This document shows, piece after piece, positions 42,867 through 49,398 of a stretch of DNA of 52,202 bases (position 1 is the stretch's first letter; every line of letters begins with the position of its first letter). The position numbers and the translations under genes are program-made. This DNA is from Erysipelotrichaceae bacterium. Its GTDB lineage: Bacteria; Bacillota_I; Bacilli_A; Erysipelotrichales; Erysipelotrichaceae. The notes beneath the pieces were generated by a model. The model ran no database searches. It saw nothing but the letters and a program-made list of their open reading frames with translations, and was not told where the DNA came from. Where the stretch lies: contig DPJD01000001.1 in NCBI GenBank assembly GCA_003543215.1, positions 1 to 52,202 on the forward strand. Direction: 5' to 3'.

Positions 42867-44153
42867 ATGAGCATCCATTACGCCTGCGTCCTTCCACATC
42901 CACCCCTGATTCTGCCAGAAATCGGACGTGGGGAAGAACAAAAAATCCAACATACGATTGAAGCCTATCAAACCATCGCAAACGAAATCGCTCGCATCAA
43001 GCCTGAAACCATTGTTTTAGTATCGCCCCATGCGCCGATGTTTCGGGATGGTTTTTTTCTTGCGCAAGGCAAAGCGGATGCGGGGGACATGGGACGTTTC
43101 AATACACCTCAGTTGAGTTATTCCTATCCCCTTGATGAGGAATTCAATGATGCACTCATCAAGTTTAATCCAGATATCAGACCCAGCGTCATGGAATTGG
43201 ACCATGGTTCCATCGTTCCACTCGCAATCATTAATAAAACATACAGTTCATTTAAACTGGTTCGAATTGGTATCTCTGGTCTCAATCGGGAACATCACCG
43301 TGAGTTGGGTAAAACCATCCAACATGTAGCGAATCAATTGAATCGTAAAATCGTATTCATCGCCAGTGGTGATTTATCGCATCGTTTGAAAGCGGATGGT
43401 CCGTATGGTTTTAATCCGGATGGACCTCGCTTTGATCAAAAAGTCAAACACATCATTGCTTCGAATCATTTGGATGAACTGTTTGATCTACCCTCCAATC
43501 AATGCCATGAGGCGGGTGAATGTGGCTATCGTTCATTGCTCGTTATGGCGGGTGTGCTTGATGATTTAGATACAAAGTCTGAAGTCTTATCTTATGAAGC
43601 ACCTTTTGGTGTGGGTTATCTTTGTGCTTCAATCCACATTCATAATGAACTCGTGTCCTTAGCCCGTAAAGCCATTGAACACTATGTTAAAGACCAATCC
43701 ATCATTGATGCAAGTTTGATTAAAACCATCGACCCACACATGCAAGCCGCATGTTTCGTATCGCTCCATAAACATGATCAATTAAGAGGATGCATTGGGA
43801 CGCTTCAATCCACCCAAAGTAGTTTGATCCATGAGATCATTCACAATGCCATTGCCGCCTGCGCCAAAGACCCGCGTTTTAATCCAGTCACAGAAGAAGA
43901 ACTTGCAGATTTGGAAATCAGTGTTGATGTGTTGAGCCCTGCAGAACGTACAAACAGAAGTCAATTAGATCCGAAGCGCTTTGGCGTCATTGTTCGTTCA
44001 TCTTGGCGAACAGGCGTATTACTGCCTGATTTAGAAGGTATAAGTACTGTAGATGAGCAACTAAATATCGCTTTACGTAAAGCAGGCATTGATGCCCATG
44101 ATGAATATACGATAGAACGCTTCGAGGTCACCCGTCACCATGCCTACCTGTGA
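42867..44153 (+). CDS. amrB-amrA: AmmeMemoRadiSam system: fused Memo (AmrB) and AMMECR1 (AmrA) protein
   Basis: Residues 1-260 form a Memo/class III dioxygenase-like (LigB) domain: H11 in PHPPLI, H55 in SPHAP, DHGS at 112-115 and SGDLSH at 167-172. Residues about 265-428 form an AMMECR1 domain with the signature LRGCIGTL (RGCIG at 307-311) and a C-terminal RFGVIVRSS region. The two are separate genes in many genomes and fused here. The function of the system is not established; Memo is proposed to be redox/metal-linked. It overlaps the radical SAM gene by 14 nt. GAGGAGG precedes the ATG. Confidence 0.92.
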   Translation: MSIHYACVLPHPPLILPEIGRGEEQKIQHTIEAYQTIANEIARIKPETIVLVSPHAPMFRDGFFLAQGKADAGDMGRFNTPQLSYSYPLDEEFNDALIKFNPDIRPSVMELDHGSIVPLAIINKTYSSFKLVRIGISGLNREHHRELGKTIQHVANQLNRKIVFIASGDLSHRLKADGPYGFNPDGPRFDQKVKHIIASNHLDELFDLPSNQCHEAGECGYRSLLVMAGVLDDLDTKSEVLSYEAPFGVGYLCASIHIHNELVSLARKAIEHYVKDQSIIDASLIKTIDPHMQAACFVSLHKHDQLRGCIGTLQSTQSSLIHEIIHNAIAACAKDPRFNPVTEEELADLEISVDVLSPAERTNRSQLDPKRFGVIVRSSWRTGVLLPDLEGISTVDEQLNIALRKAGIDAHDEYTIERFEVTRHHAYL

Positions 44154-44964
44154 TCTCTGCTTTCACAACTGCAACCTAAAGGAAGGCCAAACTGGCTTTT
44201 GTCATGCACGTAAGAATGTTAATGGTGTCATCACTTCAATCGATGCCAATTGGATCACTTCATTAGCACTCGATCCCATTGAAAAGAAACCACTGTTACA
44301 TTTTTATCCGGGTTCGAAGATCTTATCCATTGGGAGTTTTGGTTGTAATCTCAGATGCCCATTCTGTCAAAACCATACCATCGCAAGCATGTCATTCCAC
44401 AATAAACATGCGAAGTATATGCGTTCAGAAGAAATTGTGAACTTAGCACTCGACTTCGTTCCTCAAGGAAACATCGGACTTGCATTTACCTACAATGAAC
44501 CCTTGATTGCTTATGAATTTGTCCTCGAAACAGCGAAACTTGCGAAACAATATAATCTAAAAACGGTCTTGGTCACCAATGGCACAATCAATGAAAAACC
44601 CTTATTGGAATTACTCCCCTACATCGATGCGATGAACATCGATCTTAAAGGGTTTACGCAAGAATTCTATACGAAACTCAGTGGAAATCTTGAACAGGTC
44701 AAACATACAATTGAGCTGAGTCATTCAAGAACACATGTCGAGCTGACAAGTTTAATTATCCCCAATGAAAACGACAGCGCGGAAGATATGGAAAAAGAAG
44801 CAAGATGGATCGCATCTATCGATCCTGAGATGCCTTTGCATCTTTCGCGCTTCTTTCCAAATCATTTATGGATGGATAAGCAAATCACACCACTCGATAC
44901 CTTAATTAAACTAGAACGCATTGCCAAGCAGTATCTTAAACATGTTCATCTTGGGAATGTGTAG
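44140..44964 (+). CDS. amrS: AmmeMemoRadiSam system radical SAM enzyme
   Basis: The radical SAM cluster motif is C69xxxC73xxC76 in FGCNLRCPFCQN. An N-terminal set of cysteines (C4, C7, C11, C21) typical of AmrS may hold a second metal. The closest architecture is that of pyruvate formate-lyase activase-like enzymes. The length is 274 aa. It completes the AmmeMemoRadiSam trio with the upstream fusion. Its last 29 bases overlap a GNAT gene on the other strand. Confidence 0.93.
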   Translation: MPTCDLCFHNCNLKEGQTGFCHARKNVNGVITSIDANWITSLALDPIEKKPLLHFYPGSKILSIGSFGCNLRCPFCQNHTIASMSFHNKHAKYMRSEEIVNLALDFVPQGNIGLAFTYNEPLIAYEFVLETAKLAKQYNLKTVLVTNGTINEKPLLELLPYIDAMNIDLKGFTQEFYTKLSGNLEQVKHTIELSHSRTHVELTSLIIPNENDSAEDMEKEARWIASIDPEMPLHLSRFFPNHLWMDKQITPLDTLIKLERIAKQYLKHVHLGNV

Positions 44965-45469
44965 TGTAAACAAACTTTTCGACAACGGCTTCTTGCCCTT
45001 GATAAAGTGCATTGAATTGACCTAAATAGCTGAAACCACTGGCACGTAAGACTTGGGCTGATGCTTTGTTTTCCGCAAGACATAAAGCATCGATTTGATC
45101 AATTTCAAGTTCATGCATGATCCAAGGTAGAAACATCTGAACAACTTCACGTGCATAGCCTTGATTACGATAGGGTTTTGCGATCTGATAACCAAGTTCC
45201 CATGCATTGCGCACTGGAACAGCTTGAACATAACCAATAACGGTCTCATCACTTAGGCATATTGCATAGACGAGCGGACCGTTTTTATCTGCATAGAAGT
45301 GTGAAAGATGTTCAATCACTTCAGCTGCGATGGCTTCAGTCTCAAATATCTCATCTGGTATGAACATACGGGTGTCTTCATCCAGTGAATTTAAATGGAT
45401 GGCATTTGCCATCTCGATTGATAGATATTTGAGTTTAAGTCGATTTGTTTCTAAGATTATTTTTTGCAT
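44936..45469 (-). CDS. GNAT acetyltransferase, RimJ/RimL-like
   Basis: The protein has 177 aa in the GNAT fold. WELGYQIAKPYRNQGYA is the beta-4/acetyl-CoA loop (R-N-Q-G-Y-A), and ENKASAQVLRASGF is typical of RimJ/L-type enzymes. The acceptor is unknown. Two ATGs are available; GGAG with 6 nt spacing favours 45469 over 45475. It ends 29 bp inside the end of amrS (convergent overlap). Confidence 0.85.
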   Translation of the reverse strand: MQKIILETNRLKLKYLSIEMANAIHLNSLDEDTRMFIPDEIFETEAIAAEVIEHLSHFYADKNGPLVYAICLSDETVIGYVQAVPVRNAWELGYQIAKPYRNQGYAREVVQMFLPWIMHELEIDQIDALCLAENKASAQVLRASGFSYLGQFNALYQGQEAVVEKFVYTTHSQDEHV

Positions 45470-45569
45470 AGTCATCTCCGTCTCGATTCAATGATAGAAT
45501 AAATGCAACACGCTTTACTGAATAGACAATATCGATAAACTTAATGAAATGCAAGCAAGAAGGAGAAAT

Positions 45570-45782
45570 ATGCTTAAATACGAATTTGAACGTGTACGTT
45601 ATACGATGGAAGGCTTTGGACTGATTAATGGGACTGTGTATGGTTCTATAGATTATCAAAAAGTCATACAAAATCGAGCACTGGATGGTTGGCGATTCGT
45701 GGGAACGATCCCCGCAACGCAACGTGCGACTGGTCATATTGAAGAGATGGATCTGGTGTTTGAAAAGGAAGAAACTCTTTAA
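45570..45782 (+). CDS. DUF4177 domain protein
   Basis: The 70-aa protein YEFERVRYT...GWRFVGTIPA...LVFEKE matches DUF4177, a small family of unknown function. An in-frame ATG at 45549 is available, but AAGGAG is correctly placed for the ATG at 45570. Confidence 0.82.
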   Translation: MLKYEFERVRYTMEGFGLINGTVYGSIDYQKVIQNRALDGWRFVGTIPATQRATGHIEEMDLVFEKEETL

Positions 45783-45829
45783 CTAAGGGAAAATATATCG
45801 ATTTCTAATTCTAAAGAAGTAAGCATCGA

Positions 45830-45858
45830 TTGAATGTGTCATAAAAATGTATTGTAAT
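45830..45858 (+). promoter_or_regulatory. Promoter of the RelB/RelE pair
   Basis: TTGAAT (45830-45835), a 17-nt spacer and TGTAAT (45853-45858) are upstream of GAAAGGAAG and the antitoxin ATG. Confidence 0.6.
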
Positions 45859-45880
45859 TTTAACGAAAGGAAGTGATCAC

Positions 45881-46105
45881 ATGAGTATTATAAGCACAAG
45901 AGTTACTGAGGAAGAAAAAGAAATGATTAAAATGTATGCGGAATTTCTTGGTATGAGTGTAAGTGATTTCGTGAAAACTTCTGTGAATGAACGAATTGAA
46001 GATGCCTTTGATTTAAGTGAAATTGAAGCGTATGAGAAAAGAAAAGCAAAGGGTGAAACTCAGTTTTATTCTTTGGATGAAGTTAAGAAACAATTAGGTT
46101 TGTAA
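45881..46105 (+). CDS. RelB-family antitoxin (DUF6290-like)
   Basis: The 74-aa protein has a ribbon-helix-helix N-terminus (SIISTRVTEEEKEMIKMYAEFLGMSVSDFVKTS across residues 2-35) and a charged C-terminus that would wrap around the toxin. AAAGGAAG is the ribosome site. Its TAA stop shares its final A with the toxin ATG, the usual layout for a toxin-antitoxin pair. Confidence 0.85.
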   Translation: MSIISTRVTEEEKEMIKMYAEFLGMSVSDFVKTSVNERIEDAFDLSEIEAYEKRKAKGETQFYSLDEVKKQLGL

Positions 46106-46371
46106 TGAAGTATACAATTGTTTTTGACGCTAGAGCACTTAAGGCACTTGATGCGTTCGATAAGATACAAGCACGTTTGATATTGGCGTGGATCGATAAA
46201 AATCTAAACGGAACGGATGATCCAAGGGTACTTGGAACACCCTTGAAAGGGAAACTCAGTTCCTATTGGCGATATCGCGTTGGTCAATATCGGATCTTAG
46301 TCGAGCTGCTTGATAAGGAACTTGTCATTGTGATCATTACGATTGGTCAAAGGCGAGATGCCTACAAATAA
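46105..46371 (+). CDS. RelE/ParE-family toxin
   Basis: The 88-aa protein has the RelE fold pattern: FDARALKALDAF, then YWRYRVGQYRILVELLDK and the C-terminal IGQRRDAYK. The basic residues R and K near the C-terminus are typical of mRNA-cleaving RelE enzymes. Translation is coupled with the antitoxin. Confidence 0.88.
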   Translation: MKYTIVFDARALKALDAFDKIQARLILAWIDKNLNGTDDPRVLGTPLKGKLSSYWRYRVGQYRILVELLDKELVIVIITIGQRRDAYK

Positions 46372-46375
46372 GTCA

Positions 46376-46402
46376 AATTAAAAACCACCTTCCGGTGGTT
46401 TA
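46376..46402. terminator. Bidirectional terminator between RelE gene and tRNA-Trp
   Basis: AAACCACC-TTCC-GGTGGTTT (46382-46401). On the minus strand it is followed by a T-rich run, so it may mainly end the tRNA-Trp transcript. Confidence 0.75.
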
Positions 46403-46411
46403 CTTGTTTTC

Positions 46412-46485
46412 TGGCAGGGGTAACAGGAGTTGAACCCGTATCAGCGGTTTTGGAGACCGATATTCTACCATTGAACTATACCCCT
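46412..46485 (-). tRNA. tRNA-Trp (anticodon CCA)
   Basis: On the minus strand the acceptor AGGGGTA pairs with TACCCCT, followed by G and an encoded CCA (46412-46414). The D arm contains AGTTCAATGGTAGA, the anticodon loop is CTCCAAA (CCA) and the T arm is ACGGGTTCAACTCCTGT. The structure is complete. Confidence 0.96.
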
Positions 46486-46550
46486 AAACGCTTACTTATA
46501 ATACCATAAGAGAATACCCATTTCAACTAGAAAAGACGGTCTAAACTCTG

Positions 46551-46556
46551 TATAAT
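46551..46556 (+). promoter_or_regulatory. -10 element of pyrR
   Basis: A perfect TATAAT ends 7 nt before the ATG at 46564. The start would be near 46563, so the message is leaderless. The -35 is not clear. Confidence 0.6.
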
Positions 46557-46563
46557 TGAAGTG

Positions 46564-47088
46564 ATGAAAACAATCATGGACGAAAACATGATCACGCGTA
46601 CTTTGGTACGTGTGACGCATGAAATCATAGAAAAAAACAAAGGGGTTGAACACATCATCCTTGTGGGAATCAAAACACGCGGTGAGAATTTAGCCAAACG
46701 TATTGCTGAAAACATCAAACGATTCGAAGGGATTGATGTTCAGACATATGGTTTTGATATCCGTTATTGGCGTGATGATATTGATAAGACAGGCATCGAA
46801 AAGCCTATTATGGACTGGGATGTCAATCAAAAGACCGTGGTCTTGGTGGATGATGTCTTGTATAAAGGTAGAACGGTAAGAGCCGCGATGGATGGCGTCA
46901 TGAGTTATGGACGTCCCCAATCCATCCAACTCGCTGTTTTAGTAGATCGAGGCCATCGTGAACTTCCAATACGAGCCGATGTGGTGGGCAAGAATGTCCC
47001 AACATCGCATGAAGAGTCCGTTAAAGTAACATTGAAAGAAGTGGATGGGACGGATGCCGTACTCATCTTAGAAAGGATTGATGGATGA
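46564..47088 (+). CDS. pyrR: PyrR: pyr operon regulator/uracil phosphoribosyltransferase
   Basis: PyrR binds pyr mRNA anti-antiterminators with UMP and also has uracil phosphoribosyltransferase activity. The family sequence is clear: ILVGIKTRG, the PRPP loop VVLVDDVLYKGRTVRA and VDRGHRELPIRADVVGKN, each matching Bacillus PyrR. The start is ATG 46564, although an in-frame GTG lies at 46561; both are without a ribosome site. No pyr biosynthesis genes are next to it, so any targets are elsewhere. It overlaps the following gene by 4 nt. Confidence 0.93.
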   Translation: MKTIMDENMITRTLVRVTHEIIEKNKGVEHIILVGIKTRGENLAKRIAENIKRFEGIDVQTYGFDIRYWRDDIDKTGIEKPIMDWDVNQKTVVLVDDVLYKGRTVRAAMDGVMSYGRPQSIQLAVLVDRGHRELPIRADVVGKNVPTSHEESVKVTLKEVDGTDAVLILERIDG

Positions 47089-47894
47089 TGTGGACTGCTC
47101 TAGCCATCTTTTCTTTTTTTTGTTTGTTTGTGATTTATCTTTATCGTCCCAATCCACGAATTCATAAAACTAAACTTTGTGCGAATCACTATGCACATCG
47201 TGGTTTATATGATCATCAGACAGGTATCCCTGAGAACAGCATGATGGCGTTTCGACGTGCGAAACACCAGGGCTATGGTTGTGAATTGGATGTTCAGTGT
47301 ACCAAGGATGGTAAACTCGTTGTGTTTCATGATGATGATTTGAAACGCTTGACGGGTGTTGATGGCTTGGTTTCGCAGCTTAAATACAGTGAGTTGGAAA
47401 GCTTAAGATTATTGGGAACCAATGAGCACATTCCTTTATTTAAAGAAGTCTTGGATTTGGAGTTGAAGGAACTTTTGATTGAAATCAAAGGTACCAAAGC
47501 ACGTCAACGCGTAGTCTTGGCTTTACTAAAAGACTTAAAGAGTTATAAGGGTCAGTTTAGTGTTTGCAGTTTTGATCCTTTGATTCTCATGGAATTAAAA
47601 CGTCATGCGCCAATGATACACAGAGGTTTGATCATGGAAGATCCTTGGTTGAATCCTAAGCATTCATTGTTGATTAAGATGGTTTTGAGTTTAGGGATCT
47701 TTGTACCATTGATCCACCCAGATTATCTCTCAAAAGATATTCAATATGATGTATGGTTCTATGGCTTGTTTCGTTTATTAAAAGGTAGAACGACGGTTTG
47801 GACCGTTAAGAGTATCGAAGCTGAACATCAAATCAAGCATGAGGTTGATGGCATCATCTTCGAGAATTATCTTCCGTATGATAAGGTCAGTTAG
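47085..47894 (+). CDS. Glycerophosphodiester phosphodiesterase
   Basis: GDPD hydrolyses glycerophosphodiesters to glycerol-3-phosphate and an alcohol. One N-terminal membrane anchor is followed by the GDPD core: YAHRGLY with the catalytic HR, PENSMMAF and the metal-site ELDVQCTKDGKLVVFHDDDL. The 269-aa length is normal. It may supply glycerol-3-phosphate and is coupled to pyrR, though no functional link is known. Confidence 0.9.
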   Translation: MMWTALAIFSFFCLFVIYLYRPNPRIHKTKLCANHYAHRGLYDHQTGIPENSMMAFRRAKHQGYGCELDVQCTKDGKLVVFHDDDLKRLTGVDGLVSQLKYSELESLRLLGTNEHIPLFKEVLDLELKELLIEIKGTKARQRVVLALLKDLKSYKGQFSVCSFDPLILMELKRHAPMIHRGLIMEDPWLNPKHSLLIKMVLSLGIFVPLIHPDYLSKDIQYDVWFYGLFRLLKGRTTVWTVKSIEAEHQIKHEVDGIIFENYLPYDKVS

Positions 47895-47911
47895 ACCATT
47901 CATTTATTCGG

Positions 47912-47920
47912 TGCTAGAAT
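47912..47920 (+). promoter_or_regulatory. Extended -10 promoter of the MATE gene
   Basis: TGC-TAGAAT followed by TAGGAG and the ATG at 47932. No good -35. Confidence 0.5.
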
Positions 47921-47931
47921 TGTAGGAGAAC

Positions 47932-49335
47932 ATGAACATACTTAAAAAAATATTTGCCGTTGAAAACTTAATCCCAAAAGCTTATCGCACAAACCCTTTA
48001 CCAACGAGTAAAGAGGTTTATAAAAAGACCTTAAAAATAGCTTGGCCTTCAGCGATGGAGGCTATTTTAATTAGCTTGATCGGGGCTGTGGATATGATGA
48101 TGGTCGGGGGCATTGGGACCAATGCGATTGCGGCTGTTGGTATTACGACGCAACCAAAGTTCTTGATGATGAGCTTGGTCTTTGCACTCAATATTGGGAC
48201 AACGGTCATCATTTCACGCCGTAAAGGTCAAAATGATCAAGTCGGAGCACAAAAAGCATTACGCAATGCCTTGATTCTAAGTGTGGTGATTGCGATCATA
48301 ACGACAATCATCGGCATTGTGTTTGCACGACCTTTCCTGCTGTTTTCAGGAGCGAATCTTGATTATTTAATGGATGCGGTGATCTACTTTAGAATCGTTA
48401 TGGTAGGGAATGCCTTTTATTTGATAAGTTTGACTTTGACGGCTGGACAACGTGGTGTTGGAAATACTAAAATCTCTTTGTTTACCAATCTTAGTGCCAA
48501 TCTTGTCAATGTCCTATTTAACTATCTTTTAATCAATGGAATATGGATTTTTCCACGTTGGGGCATTGCAGGAGCTGCGGTTGCGACAACGATGGGCAAT
48601 ATCGTGGCTTTGGTTCTGGCAATCTACAATGTTTCGAAGAAAGATAATTTCTTGCACATCAATTTCAAACAAAATTGGTCATTGGATAAAGATACTTTAC
48701 AAACCATTTGGAAGATTTCATCATCCGCCTTGGTGGAACAAGTCTTTATTCGTATCGGTTTCATGATGTATGCGAAAGCAGTCGCAGGCTTAGGTACCCT
48801 TGAATTTGCGACCCATTATATTGTCATGCAAGTCATGAGCTTGACCTTTAGCGTAGGAGATGGCTTATCGATTGCGACTTCATCGCTGGTCGGTCAAAGT
48901 CTGGGTGCGAAGCGAACGGATTTGGCTTACATTCATGGAAAAGTATCACAGCGCATTGGCTTTGTCATCTCTTTGAGTTTGGCTGTAGCGATTATCTTGA
49001 ATCGATATTTCATCATCTCGTTATTCAGTCGTAATGAAGAGATCATTGCACTGGGTGGATCAATTCTCATCATCTTGAGTTTCATCATTCAGTTTCAAAT
49101 CGCACAGGTCATTACGGTGGGTAGTTTACGTGGTGCAGGGGATGTGAAGTTCGTCGCGACACTGTCGTTGGTCAGTGTCACCATCTTGCGTCCTGTCTTG
49201 ACTTACATCTTAGCGTATACCTTAGGTTTAGGCTTGTATGGGGCTTGGTTCAGTGTGGTTTTCGATCAAATGATCCGTTATGTGTTCTCACGTGTTCGCT
49301 TCAAAAATGCGGAATGGATCAAAATCGAAGTATAA
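47932..49335 (+). CDS. MATE family efflux transporter
   Basis: It has twelve membrane segments in two repeats of six. The N-terminal bundle contains IAWPSAMEAILISLIGAVDMMMVG (split over residues 34-57), a MATE hallmark, and the second repeat contains LRGAGDVKFV. The 467-aa length is normal. MATE proteins export cationic drugs or metabolites with Na+ or H+. The substrate is unknown. Confidence 0.91.
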   Translation: MNILKKIFAVENLIPKAYRTNPLPTSKEVYKKTLKIAWPSAMEAILISLIGAVDMMMVGGIGTNAIAAVGITTQPKFLMMSLVFALNIGTTVIISRRKGQNDQVGAQKALRNALILSVVIAIITTIIGIVFARPFLLFSGANLDYLMDAVIYFRIVMVGNAFYLISLTLTAGQRGVGNTKISLFTNLSANLVNVLFNYLLINGIWIFPRWGIAGAAVATTMGNIVALVLAIYNVSKKDNFLHINFKQNWSLDKDTLQTIWKISSSALVEQVFIRIGFMMYAKAVAGLGTLEFATHYIVMQVMSLTFSVGDGLSIATSSLVGQSLGAKRTDLAYIHGKVSQRIGFVISLSLAVAIILNRYFIISLFSRNEEIIALGGSILIILSFIIQFQIAQVITVGSLRGAGDVKFVATLSLVSVTILRPVLTYILAYTLGLGLYGAWFSVVFDQMIRYVFSRVRFKNAEWIKIEV

Positions 49336-49343
49336 AATTGGCG

Positions 49344-49371
49344 TTCATATTTACCCTAAATGAGGTATAAT
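49344..49371 (+). promoter_or_regulatory. Promoter of nifJ
   Basis: TTCATA (49344-49349), a 16-nt spacer and a perfect TATAAT (49366-49371) precede AAGGAGG and the ATG at 49399. Confidence 0.65.
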
Positions 49372-49398
49372 TATATATGGCAAATAAGGAGGACATCT

